Shown here: positions 11,914 to 20,186 of the stretch, piece after piece
Layout of the letters: every line of letters begins with the position of its first letter
Position numbering within the stretch: the first letter of the stretch is position 1
NCBI GenBank assembly: GCA_039954875.1
Contig: CP157202.1
Coordinates: 496,001 to 560,000 of the forward strand
Direction: 5' to 3'
Source of the DNA: G039954875 sp039954875
Lineage (GTDB): Bacteria > Bacteroidota > Bacteroidia > Flavobacteriales > Blattabacteriaceae
DNA: 64,000 nucleotides
Notes under the pieces: model-generated
Database searches by the model: none
What the model was told of the DNA's origin: nothing
The model's input: the letters and a program-made list of their open reading frames with translations, nothing else
Translations under genes and position numbers: made by a program

Positions 11914-12047
11914 CCAGAGAAGTCATTGTTACAGCTATTGTCGTTCAGACATTGATTGCAGGATTTACCTTTTACTTTTTCTATAAAGTGCTTATGACCA
12001 AACCCAAGTCTGATACAAAAACAGACGAAGGGGTAAACAATTCTTGA
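11910..12047 (+). CDS. 45-residue single-helix protein, MetS-like transporter small subunit
   Basis: A small intact frame: a short N-terminal cap, one hydrophobic helix (about residues 5-25, VIVTAIVVQTLIAGFTFYFF), then a polar charged tail rich in K, T, D and E. It starts in an ATGA overlap with the end of the decayed SNF transporter and stops 12 bases before the HhH gene. Known biology: in Actinobacteria the SNF importer MetP needs a small one-helix partner, MetS, encoded immediately downstream. Size, topology and position match that arrangement. I infer a MetS-like accessory subunit. Its frame is clean although the adjacent transporter is dead, so it may now serve the upstream intact transporter, or simply be too small to have been hit yet. 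Confidence 0.6.
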   Translation: MTREVIVTAIVVQTLIAGFTFYFFYKVLMTKPKSDTKTDEGVNNS

Positions 12048-12059
12048 TGATTCCATCGA

Positions 12060-12791
12060 ATGGAAAAACTGAAATCCTACTTTGAAATCACACAAACACA
12101 GCAAAAAGGGATTTTGGTTTCGATCCTGTTCTCATGTGGATTGTTTTTAGAGCTTTATGTTCTTAAGTATTATTCGAAAGACAAGAGGCTAGCAGTTTCT
12201 AAAACAGACAAGAAAACGTTCGTTCAATTTAAACAAGAGCTCGATTGTAATAAAAAGTATTTCCTCTCAAAAAGAAAGTCTTTCTCTGGAGAAAGTTCTC
12301 TTTTAGAGCCTAACCAGCTTAGCCAAAAAGACTGGGAAACCTTGGGGTTTTTTCCCAAGCAAGCCAGTATTGTTTTAAAATATAAAAAATCACTTAGTGT
12401 ATTATCTTATATAGAGCGTATTAAAAAATGTTTTGTCATCAGCGATGATAAATTAAACCAACTCAAACCTTGCAGTCGGCTCGATAGATCCCGAAAAGAC
12501 TCAAAGGCAATCCTCCCATCCTCTCCACCGAAAAAAGATCTCAATCACACAGATTGGAAAACCCTTTTGGAATATACGGGCCAAGAAAAACTCGCCCGCA
12601 GGATAATCAGTTATAGAAATGCTCTAGGCATTTTTATTTTCGTAATACAATTGAAGGAAGTTTATGCTCTTCCTGAGACATCTATTGAAAAAATCATCGC
12701 AAGTTTTGAAATCGTCCTTTCAAGGGATATTCAAAATAAATCGATCAATCAAGCAACCATAGACCAGTTTAAAAAAAACATCCTTATCTGA
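12060..12791 (+). CDS. Helix-hairpin-helix (ComEA-like) domain protein
   Basis: 243 residues. An N-terminal basic segment (KLKSYFEITQTQQKG) leads into one membrane helix (ILVSILFSCGLFLELYVL), typical of Bacteroidota HhH proteins that begin with a similar segment. Two HhH-like repeats follow: DWETLGFFPKQASIVLKYKK with ISDDKLNQLKPC, and DWKTLLEYTGQEKLARRIIS with LKEVYALPETSIEKI. In family members the second repeat has a GIG-type hairpin (LPGIGPV); here it reads LEYTGQE, and the paired glycines of repeat one are also missing. The frame is open, but the DNA-binding hairpins look degenerate, so activity is uncertain. It lies 12 bases after the small protein and may be cotranscribed with it. ComEA-type proteins bind DNA during uptake, but no other competence gene is present here. 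Confidence 0.7.
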   Translation: MEKLKSYFEITQTQQKGILVSILFSCGLFLELYVLKYYSKDKRLAVSKTDKKTFVQFKQELDCNKKYFLSKRKSFSGESSLLEPNQLSQKDWETLGFFPKQASIVLKYKKSLSVLSYIERIKKCFVISDDKLNQLKPCSRLDRSRKDSKAILPSSPPKKDLNHTDWKTLLEYTGQEKLARRIISYRNALGIFIFVIQLKEVYALPETSIEKIIASFEIVLSRDIQNKSINQATIDQFKKNILI

Positions 12792-12928
12792 GTGTTTTTA
12801 TTCCAAAAATAATAAAAATATAAAGAAAAAGATACTACTTTCTAATGATTAGAAGGTTAAGAAAGGATGAATGAGTAAAATTTCAAAAAATAAAATTGTA
12901 TTTATTATTATAATGTATGATTAATCTC

Positions 12929-14068
12929 ATGAATCTAGAAAAATCAGACTCTCAACAACTACTAGCCACATCTGTGAGAGATTTTGCTGAGAAAAATATC
13001 CGGCCACACATCATGATGTGGGATGAAACTCAACATTTCCCCCTCGATCTATTCAAAAAGATGGGCGATATGGGATATATGGGGGTACTTGTGCCAGAGG
13101 TATTTGGTGGATCCGGATTGTCCTATTTTGAATACGTCAGTCTTATCGAAGAGATTTCGAAGGTCGATCCTTCCATCGGCCTATCTATAGCAGCACATAA
13201 CTCTCTTTGTACAAACCATATTCTCTCCTTTACTAATGAGGTACAAAAAAAACGATGGTTGCCGAAGCTAGCTACAGGTGTTTGTGTAGGGGCTTGGGGG
13301 CTTACTGAAGCTTTCGCAGGATCCGATGCTAAGAATATGAGCACTATTGCCCGCCGCGAAGGGGACGAATGGGTACTCAACGGAACCAAAAACTTCATTA
13401 CACATGCCATTAGTGCAGAGATTACTGTGGTCATCGTGCGCACAGGAGAAAAAGGGGATAATAATGGGATGACGGCCTTTGTCGTAGAAAAGGGCACCAA
13501 AGGTTTCTCTAGTGGAAAGAAATTGAATAAATTGGGGATGCGCGCCTCAGAAACCGCTGAACTTATTTTCAATGATTGCCGTGTCCACGACAGCCAACGC
13601 TTGGGTGCGGTCGGAGAGGGTTTTATCCAAGCTATGAAAATACTCGATGGGGGTAGGATTTCTATCGCAGCACTTTCGCTAGGGATTGCTAAAGGGGCCT
13701 TTGCAGCCGCCTTAAAGTATACCCAAGAAAGACAACAATTTGGACTAACCATAGGGAAATTTCAAGCCATTGCCTTCAAATTGGCCGAGATGGCCACCGA
13801 GATAGAAGCGTCTGAACTATTGATTTATAAAGCTTGTGACAAAAAACAAAAAGGTATGTCGATGACTACGGAAAGCGCCATGTGTAAATACTATGCCTCG
13901 GAGGCTTGTGTACGCATTGCCAACGAGGCAGTACAAATCTTTGGTGGATATGGTTATACCAAAGATTTTCCGGTAGAAAAATTTTATCGAGATGCTAAGC
14001 TATGCACTATTGGGGAGGGAACTACTGAAATACAGAAACTTATCATATCAAAAAATTTAACAAAGTAA
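12929..14068 (+). CDS. Acyl-CoA dehydrogenase
   Basis: FAD-dependent dehydrogenase that forms the 2,3-double bond of an acyl-CoA; chain length is not evident. I choose the second ATG at 12929 (MNLEKSDSQQLL), giving 379 residues, the normal length; the frame is open from an ATG at 12917. Visible blocks: FAEKNIRPH, MGYMGVLVPEVFGGSG, the FAD/substrate motif WGLTEAFAGSDAKNM, KNFITHA, QERQQFG, QAIAFKLAEMA, QIFGGYGYTKDFPVEKFYRDAK and the catalytic-base motif GEGTTEIQ with Glu363. All family signatures are intact. Its neighbours are debris and no other beta-oxidation gene is in the window, so it may act in branched-chain amino acid or fatty acid turnover using enzymes encoded elsewhere. Confidence 0.93.
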   Translation: MNLEKSDSQQLLATSVRDFAEKNIRPHIMMWDETQHFPLDLFKKMGDMGYMGVLVPEVFGGSGLSYFEYVSLIEEISKVDPSIGLSIAAHNSLCTNHILSFTNEVQKKRWLPKLATGVCVGAWGLTEAFAGSDAKNMSTIARREGDEWVLNGTKNFITHAISAEITVVIVRTGEKGDNNGMTAFVVEKGTKGFSSGKKLNKLGMRASETAELIFNDCRVHDSQRLGAVGEGFIQAMKILDGGRISIAALSLGIAKGAFAAALKYTQERQQFGLTIGKFQAIAFKLAEMATEIEASELLIYKACDKKQKGMSMTTESAMCKYYASEACVRIANEAVQIFGGYGYTKDFPVEKFYRDAKLCTIGEGTTEIQKLIISKNLTK

Positions 14069-14779
14069 GTGTTAAATCATTATATTGATCTTTAATACAC
14101 CTGATGGTAAGGCTACTTACTGAGGAGCTTGCATCATTCACATTCACTTGTGAACTGATGCTTATGGATTGTGTGGCATTAGATTGTAAATTATCTTACG
14201 TTTAATATTTACCAGCACTTTTAATTATACCTCCATTTTTAGAGGTATGAACCCCCGTTCTCTAAAACATGAATTTTTATTCAAAAACTTGTATGAAATG
14301 TAAAACATTATATGATTGGAGAGCGCCTATCCATTCATCTCTTATCGGCACACTCCAACCTTTAAGGCAAGGATTCTTTTTCCAATTTTTACCCTATTCA
14401 ATCCCCTAAAAACCACCGTTTTTAAATACTGATCAAGCTAGACTATCTATTACAAACTTATCATACCACAATTTTTCTTTGATTGGTAAGAGAGTATCGC
14501 TGATTTATCCATCGAGAGGAATGAGTAGATTGGAGAGTTCTCGTATTGATACTTATCTGCAAACAAGCCCCCCACTTATAGTGTTCATCAACAGCTTCTG
14601 GATCATCTATAGAGGTTGCTTTTCCGGGTGGCGTCTAAATTTCAGTCTAGTCAAAGTCTCTTACCAATTTATTTATTATACTAATCTTTATGATCGATTT
14701 ATATTATACTATATTCCAATCATATCCAATATATATTTTCTCCTGCTTTAGTTTGTTTGGCCTGAGAAGGATTAATCCT
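14069..14779. other. Non-coding debris after the acyl-CoA dehydrogenase
   Basis: About 700 bases with no recognisable gene. One 90-codon open frame (14479-14751, plus) has no family resemblance and an unnatural composition, so I treat it as chance. Short coding-like stretches exist on the minus strand but none could be assigned. Confidence 0.45.
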
Positions 14780-15350
14780 GCTCATATCATAATTAGGCAC
14801 GGAATAACTTATCGGATTCCGTTGCAAAATTCTATCTACTTTATCATATCGAGCGATGAGCTCTTTTAAACAAGCTATTCACATACCGACTATTTCTTTC
14901 TGGTCATTAATAAATAAAGCATCTATTAATTACCTCATATAAGGGTATATCCTCCACTTGACGTATGGATCCAGGCTAACCAAGGTGGTTTTAGATTGTT
15001 TTGTGCCAATATTGATCCATCATTGCCCTAAAATTAAGGAGGTAAATAACATGAAACTAAATATTAGTATTATTTTTATTATTCATTTTTTTTAATCCAA
15101 TAATCAAATCTAATCTAGAGGAAGGCAGAGAAGAATCTATTGGGGTTTTATATTTTTCAGTTATGTCTTTCCTAATGAGTTCCACCAAACGTTTTACAGA
15201 GACCTTTATTAATTTTACTTTTTTGATAAAGAGCACATGATCCAAACCCGCTGCTGACTTGATATTACCTATAACCAGATTGCCATGGATATCTAAGGTT
15301 ACTTGAAGATTGATAGTATTGATACCCACTTTTGTTTGATAGAAGGTCAA
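14780..15350 (-). pseudogene. Unassigned decayed gene, minus strand
   Basis: A 97-codon open stretch (15350-15057) reading TFYQTKVGINTINLQVTLDI, HGNLVIGNIKSAAGLDH and SSLPSSRLDLIIGLKK, followed toward lower coordinates by broken pieces such as CLKELIARYDKVDRILQR, NPISYSVPNYDMSRINPSQ and QTKAGENIYW. Composition and residue pattern look protein-coding, but I do not recognise the family. Stops and shifts show that it is not functional as a whole. The upper part could still be a short expressed frame. Confidence 0.35.
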
Positions 15351-15560
15351 TAGACCCTATACGATAGAGCTAATCATCAATTTTATTTTTTTATCTATTA
15401 TTAATTTGTAAGATATTAAATATAATTAAAACATTACAATTAAATCATTATATATATTAATTTAATAAATAATAATCAATAATTATTAATAGTGATGAGT
15501 AATATATTTTACTTTAATTAGTTCTATCCCAACAAAATTTCTCTATTATAGCGTAAAGTC
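15351..15560. other. AT-rich spacer before tRNA-Met
   Basis: Almost pure A and T from about 15380 to 15520. No gene is seen; a promoter element follows at 15561. Confidence 0.5.
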
Positions 15561-15568
15561 TATCTTTG
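15561..15568 (+). promoter_or_regulatory. Bacteroidota -7 element TATCTTTG for tRNA-Met
   Basis: Perfect TAnnTTTG match, 12 bases before the first base of the tRNA. That spacing places transcription start a few bases before the mature 5' end. Confidence 0.65.
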
Positions 15569-15580
15569 CAGTGTTTTTCA

Positions 15581-15654
15581 GGCGTGGTAGCTCAGCCGGC
15601 TAGAGCGTCGGATTCATAACCCGGAGGTCGGGGGTTCGAGTCCCTCCCACGCTA
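15581..15654 (+). tRNA. tRNA-Met (anticodon CAT)
   Basis: 74 bases with a full cloverleaf: acceptor GGCGTGG pairs with CCACGCT (first pair G-U), D-arm AGCTCAGCCGGCTAGAGC, anticodon loop TTCATAA, T-arm GGGGGTTCGAGTCCCTC (stem and loop), discriminator A. CCA is not encoded. The anticodon stem lacks the three G-C pairs of an initiator, so I read it as elongator Met; the A-C mismatch at the top of that stem is usual in Bacteroidota. A tRNA-Ile with lysidine at the CAT anticodon is a less likely alternative. Confidence 0.93.
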
Positions 15655-16503
15655 CGATTGGGAGCCTTATTTTTGTATACCAACATATAACGGTTATGTT
15701 ATGCATGTATCAATACGTTTAAAAATATGCCCTCAAGCTTTGGAGATGCTGTTATCACTCTTTTTACCAAAGACATTGGCTGGAAAAGTGTTCAACTATA
15801 TCAACTTTCATTAAAATGAGGTTGCTTCAAAGGATGCTAATGAATATGTCATCATCCAGTTTGGTGAACTAATGATCTACATTGTCCATGGCGACGGCCC
15901 TTCACGTAATGTGACCTTAAATCTGAAGGGATAGAAATATGAGTTTGACTCAACCGTATGTTTAGTATTAGTAATATCGGTGCAGAAAACAGCTTAAAAA
16001 AATTGATAACTTGTTCAAAGAAGCCTTATGCTTCGTTAGAAAGTTTGCCAACGATATCTTTAAGCCTTGTTCGAATTCCGTAATGAGGATCATATTGTTG
16101 CCCCATACAATAACTATAACTAATCAAATTATTAGTTTAAAACCTACTTTTTTCTGCCTGATTCAAACGATGTAGCTGATATTTATCCAAAAGTTTATGC
16201 GGAAATTGGGAATAGTGAATTTTTCTCTCTCACCCATCATCTCTGCTTTGATGCCTTGAAGAAGAAAAAAGTTTCGATCTTATCCTGTAAAATAATGAAG
16301 TTGTACAAGATAATGGTTCGTTGTCGGTATATGCTAGCAAAAACGATATTCCTATACTACAATGTAGAAGTACAACATTGCCATTTAAATGAGCATATCG
16401 ATATATTGATATCCTTAGTTAGGATCTTACCTCATCAAATCCCATAGCACTTTTCAAAAAAAAGTACCTTTACGATCTTAACCAGTACAAACGAAGAAGA
16501 TCT
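15655..16503 (+). pseudogene. Unassigned decayed gene region before dnaN
   Basis: About 850 bases with coding-like fragments on the plus strand in changing frames: MPSSFGDAVITLFTKDIGWK, NEYVIIQFGELMIYIVHGDG, SRNVTLNLKG, ALFEFRNEDHIVAPYNNYN, LPDSNDVADIYPKVYAEIGN and SEFFSLTHHLCFDAL. Stops occur throughout. I do not recognise the family. No sign of an RNA gene other than the tRNA at the left edge. Confidence 0.4.
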
Positions 16504-17625
16504 ATGAAATTTATCGTCTCCAGCTCTGAACTCTTAAAACAATTACAAGCCTTGAGCGGTGTGATAAACACCAACAATACACTCCCCATCTTAAATAATT
16601 TTATTTTTAATCTTAAGGAAAAACAACTCACCATAACAGCCTCGGATCTTGAGACTACTATGATAGCCCATATTACTGTAACATCTTATCAAATTGGAAA
16701 GATTGCCGTCCCGGCACGTTTGATGACCGATATCTTAAAGACCTTCCCTGAACAACCTCTCACCTTATCCATTCAAGAAGAAAAAAATATCCTCAAAATA
16801 GTATCCGAGCAGGGGGATTATAGTATAGCAGTGCAAAATGCAGAAGAATTCCCCCAAGCCCCCACTTTGGATACTCCTAGTATAGTGACCTTGAAATCCA
16901 GCATCCTCTCGGAAGCCATCGATAAGACGCTGTTTGCTACAGGAACCGATGAGCTCCGCCCAGTGATGACCGGAGTGTTTTCTGAACTCACTCCCGAAGG
17001 GGCCACCTTTGTTGGTACAGATGCCCACAAGTTGGTTAAATACGTCCGAAAAGATATAAAAGCTGAACAAACCGCCCGATTTATCATTCCTAAAAAACCG
17101 CTCAATCTATTGAAAAATATTTTATCCAGCACAGGAGGGACTATCACTATCGAATACAACGAAACCAACACTCGATTTTTATTTGAAGATAAGATCCTAG
17201 TTTGCAGGCTCATCGATGGCACCTACCCCAATTACGAAGCGGTCATCCCAAAAGAAAATAATAAGAAATTGATCGTCAATCGTATAAGTTTTCTCCGTTC
17301 GATCAAACGTTTAGCACTTTTTTCAAACAAAACTACACACCAAGTATGTTTACAACTAGTAGGCAGTGAACTCAAAATCATGGCCGAAGATCTAGACTTT
17401 GCTAATAAAGCCCACGAACACTTACACTGTGATCACAGAGGTGGTGATATAACCATTGGATTTAACTCGAGATTTTTGATCGAGATGCTTTCTCATTTGA
17501 ATGCTGAAGACATTACTCTAGAGATGTCTGAGTCCGACCGAGCAGGAATCTTAAAACCTGTAGATGGTCTAGAAGAGGGCGAAGAGGTTTTCATGTTGGT
17601 CATGCCTATCGTAGTCAATACCTAA
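16504..17625 (+). CDS. dnaN: DNA polymerase III subunit beta (sliding clamp)
   Basis: The ring-shaped clamp that tethers DNA polymerase III to DNA. 373 residues, full length, with three repeated domains. Family segments: MKFIVSSSELLKQLQALSGV, NTLPILNNFIF, LTITASDLETTM, VPARLMTDILKTFP, ATFVGTDAHKLVKY, IIPKKPLNLLKNIL, IDGTYPNYEAVIP and the C-terminal LEEGEEVFMLVMPIVV where LVMPI takes the place of the usual LLMPV-type tail. ATG at 16504 is the natural start. It stands alone between debris and pheT, not in the dnaA-dnaN-recF arrangement. Confidence 0.98.
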   Translation: MKFIVSSSELLKQLQALSGVINTNNTLPILNNFIFNLKEKQLTITASDLETTMIAHITVTSYQIGKIAVPARLMTDILKTFPEQPLTLSIQEEKNILKIVSEQGDYSIAVQNAEEFPQAPTLDTPSIVTLKSSILSEAIDKTLFATGTDELRPVMTGVFSELTPEGATFVGTDAHKLVKYVRKDIKAEQTARFIIPKKPLNLLKNILSSTGGTITIEYNETNTRFLFEDKILVCRLIDGTYPNYEAVIPKENNKKLIVNRISFLRSIKRLALFSNKTTHQVCLQLVGSELKIMAEDLDFANKAHEHLHCDHRGGDITIGFNSRFLIEMLSHLNAEDITLEMSESDRAGILKPVDGLEEGEEVFMLVMPIVVNT

Positions 17626-17681
17626 GTTGGTCTCTTCCACTCACATAGCCTCCCTATCCCCAAAAGTCTTAGAAACAACCT

Positions 17682-19721
17682 ATGAAAATATCACATAGTT
17701 GGCTCAAAACATACCTCCACACAAATCTAAATCTCCAAAAGATTGCAGAAGTTTTGACTGATATAGGTTTAGAGGCAGAAGGCATCGAGGGAGGCGAAAC
17801 CCTTGAAATTGGCCTTACACCCAATCGAGCCGATGCCATGAGTCATTATGGTGTAGCTCGCGACCTATACGCCGCACTAAAAATTAGAGGCTATCAAGCC
17901 AAGTTGATCCCTCCTTCAATAGATGCTTACAAAAAAGATATCAAGTGGTCGTCCTCCTTTGAAATCATCATCGAAAACCCTGAAAAATGTTTACGATACG
18001 CTGGTCTCACCTTCTCTCAAGTTCAGGTAACAGATTCACCGCCCTGGTTACAAAATCGTTTGAAAACTATCGGAGTGAACCCGATTAACAATGTGGTAGA
18101 TATTACCAACTTTGTCATGCATGAGCTCGGACAGCCTTTACATGCTTTCGACACCGATCAAATAAAAGGTAACCAAATATGGATCAAGACACTTCATACA
18201 GATACCCCTTTTGAGACGTTGGATCACATCCACCGAAAGTTGCACGCAGAAGACCTGATGATCTGCAATGCCAAAGGACCTCTCTGTATGGCAGGAATCT
18301 TAGGTGGCGCACATTCTGGCATAACAATAAACACTCAAAACATCTTTCTCGAGAGTGCCTACTTTCACCCGGTCACCATACGTCAAAGCGCCAAAAGGCA
18401 TGGACTGAACACTGAGGCCTCTTTCCGCTTCGAACGTGGTATAGACCCCAATCAAACCATATATGCCCTCCAACGTGCAGCTATATTGATCCAAGAATTT
18501 ACCGGGGGCCAACGTTCTTCAGACATCATCGACCTGTATCCCAAGCCAATCAGTCATTTTGAGATCATTTTGCGCTATGAAAAAATGAATCGCATTCTTG
18601 GGGAAGAAATACCACCTAAAACGGTTAAAGAAATCTTAGTGCTACTAGAAATTAATATTTTATCCGAGGCCAAAGGATTATTGAAACTCTCAGTCCCTCC
18701 CTATCGAGTAGATGTGCAACGTGAGGCTGATATCATCGAAGAAGTATTACGCATTTATGGCTACAACTGTATTCAGATTCCAGAGCAGATGAGCCTATCT
18801 GTCGTTCCGAGTTCTATTGCCAGCCTGGAAAAAATAGAGGAAAAAATCGCCCGACAACTGGTTGCTCACGGATTTAACGAGACCATCAACCTCTCATTGT
18901 ACAAGCCTAACCATCTCAGCTCAATTCAAGAGATGAAGATGGTAAGCGTACTGAATCCGTTGAGTCAAGACCTTTCGATATTACGTCCCAGCCTATTGTA
19001 CAGTATGTTGGAGTGCATTGCCTACAACATAAATAGAAAAAATACAGAACTTCAACTTTTCGAATGGGGTAAAACTTATCATAAACAAAACCAAGAGTTT
19101 TTAGAGGAAAATAGATTAGCCCTTGTCGTGACAAATAAAAAAGATAACGGGACACGTCTAAAACAATCCCTTTCTTTCTTCTACTTGAAAGGTATTACCG
19201 AACAACTCCTACAAACCGCTGGCATTATAGCGCCGATCCAAATACGTTCCAAAAATCCATTATTTGAAGAAAGCCTTTCGATCCAATATCAAGGTCGAAA
19301 TCTCATGGAATTGGGCCAAGTCAAAACGGATCTCACAAAAGGTTTTGACATTACTCAAAAGGTTTTTTTTTCCGATATCGATTGGGAAGCCTTCCAACAA
19401 GCCTGTCAACAAGGTAAAGTGAAATTCAAACCCTTGCCTAGATATCCTGGCTCGAGAAGAGATCTAGCTTTACTACTCGACCACGAAGTATCCTTTGAAG
19501 AGATCCATCAATTGGCCAAAATCACAGAAAAAAAATTACTTAAAAAAGTACAACTATTTGACGTTTGTGAAGGAAGTAGTCTACCTAAAGGTAAAAAATC
19601 TTATGCCATGAGCTTTTATCTGGAAGATGAAAACCAAACTTTGACCGATGAGATTATCTACCAAAGCATGGTCAAATTGCAACAAGTTTTCAAAGAACAA
19701 CTAGGTGCTGAACTACGATAA
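17682..19721 (+). CDS. pheT: Phenylalanyl-tRNA synthetase beta chain lacking the tRNA-binding (EMAP) domain
   Basis: Partner of PheS in the alpha2-beta2 enzyme that charges tRNA-Phe. 679 residues against about 800 in free-living relatives. The N-terminal block MKISHSWLKTYL and LTDIGLEAEG run directly (residues 30-45) into LEIGLTPNRADAMSHYGVAR, which normally comes about 110-120 residues later; the whole EMAP/OB-fold tRNA-binding domain between them is missing without any frame disturbance. The rest is complete: VNPINNVVDITNFVMHELGQ, the B3/B4 editing region (ESAYFHPVTIRQSAKRHGL, TEASFRFERG), the B5 domain (PPYRVDVQREADIIEEVLR) and the C-terminal anticodon-binding FDX-ACB domain (PRYPGSRRDLALLL to the end). 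I infer a functional compact enzyme. The stop codon lies inside a 17-base tandem repeat. Confidence 0.96.
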   Translation: MKISHSWLKTYLHTNLNLQKIAEVLTDIGLEAEGIEGGETLEIGLTPNRADAMSHYGVARDLYAALKIRGYQAKLIPPSIDAYKKDIKWSSSFEIIIENPEKCLRYAGLTFSQVQVTDSPPWLQNRLKTIGVNPINNVVDITNFVMHELGQPLHAFDTDQIKGNQIWIKTLHTDTPFETLDHIHRKLHAEDLMICNAKGPLCMAGILGGAHSGITINTQNIFLESAYFHPVTIRQSAKRHGLNTEASFRFERGIDPNQTIYALQRAAILIQEFTGGQRSSDIIDLYPKPISHFEIILRYEKMNRILGEEIPPKTVKEILVLLEINILSEAKGLLKLSVPPYRVDVQREADIIEEVLRIYGYNCIQIPEQMSLSVVPSSIASLEKIEEKIARQLVAHGFNETINLSLYKPNHLSSIQEMKMVSVLNPLSQDLSILRPSLLYSMLECIAYNINRKNTELQLFEWGKTYHKQNQEFLEENRLALVVTNKKDNGTRLKQSLSFFYLKGITEQLLQTAGIIAPIQIRSKNPLFEESLSIQYQGRNLMELGQVKTDLTKGFDITQKVFFSDIDWEAFQQACQQGKVKFKPLPRYPGSRRDLALLLDHEVSFEEIHQLAKITEKKLLKKVQLFDVCEGSSLPKGKKSYAMSFYLEDENQTLTDEIIYQSMVKLQQVFKEQLGAELR

Positions 19722-19748
19722 AAACCCTCATACGATAAAAACCCTCAT
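19715..19748 (+). repeat. 17-base tandem duplication spanning the pheT stop codon
   Basis: Two perfect copies of ACGATAAAAACCCTCAT (19715-19731 and 19732-19748). The first copy holds the last pheT codons and the stop. Looks like a recent slippage duplication; no function is implied. Confidence 0.9.
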
Positions 19749-19751
19749 AAT

Positions 19752-20087
19752 ATAAACATTATAGGTAATATCATCTAGTTGATATTAGGTGGACTCACTC
19801 TATGCTTGACTATCATTGGGAAATCCTTTGGTCTGCAATGCTTCAAATTAGGCTTGTTATGCCTATGTCTTTTTGGCTTAACCGATATTTTAACATCCTC
19901 TTTTGGGAAGAATATATCCCTTTACTTTTGAATGTTTTATTGCTCTTGTTAGGTGGTTTGTCGTGTGCATTTTCCCTATTTATTATGCGGCATCTTACTC
20001 TACATTAGTCTCATCTACATCCCCCGAGGGTGGCAATACTTAAATATAGCACAGCTAGCCTTATCGCCTTTTGGTAAAATCTTATAA
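19752..20087 (+). pseudogene. yccF: YccF-domain inner-membrane protein remnant
   Basis: YccF proteins are about 120-residue membrane proteins with two copies of a motif like LGG-LTIIGIPFGLQ-FKL-L-PFG. Here the first copy is NIIG, NII, TAG stop in place of Trp, LILGG, LTLCLTIIGKSFGLQCFKLG, LLCLCLFG. The second is NVLLLLLGGLSCAFSLF, then after a frame change ISLIYIPRGWQYLNIAQLAL and SPFGKIL with a stop. At least one stop and one frameshift inactivate it. Function of the family is unknown. Confidence 0.75.
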
Positions 20088-20152
20088 TTTGCCTAAAGAA
20101 CTTTTTCATAGGGCTCTAAGTACACTAAAAATTCCACTAGTCATAAAGCGGT

Positions 20153-20160
20153 TATCTTTG
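20153..20160 (+). promoter_or_regulatory. Bacteroidota -7 element TATCTTTG for prfC
   Basis: Perfect TAnnTTTG match, 26 bases before the ATG chosen for prfC. It makes the upstream TTG at 20175 an unlikely start because the leader would be only a few bases long. Confidence 0.6.
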
Positions 20161-20186
20161 CAAGCATTTGAGAATTGACATTACTG

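Noticed and set aside
13123..13752. Long open frame on the strand opposite the acyl-CoA dehydrogenase
   Set aside because: A mirror frame of a strongly conserved gene; Pro/Ser-rich composition and no family resemblance.
14479..14751. 90-codon plus-strand frame in debris
   Set aside because: No family, no promoter element, and aromatic-rich composition expected from AT-rich noncoding DNA.
19752..20087. TAG or TGA replacing Trp in remnants suggested possible stop-codon reassignment
   Set aside because: Intact genes (SNF transporter, rpsA, mntH, uvrB) use TGG for Trp and end at ordinary stops, and the remnants also carry frameshifts and TAA stops. Plain decay explains it.
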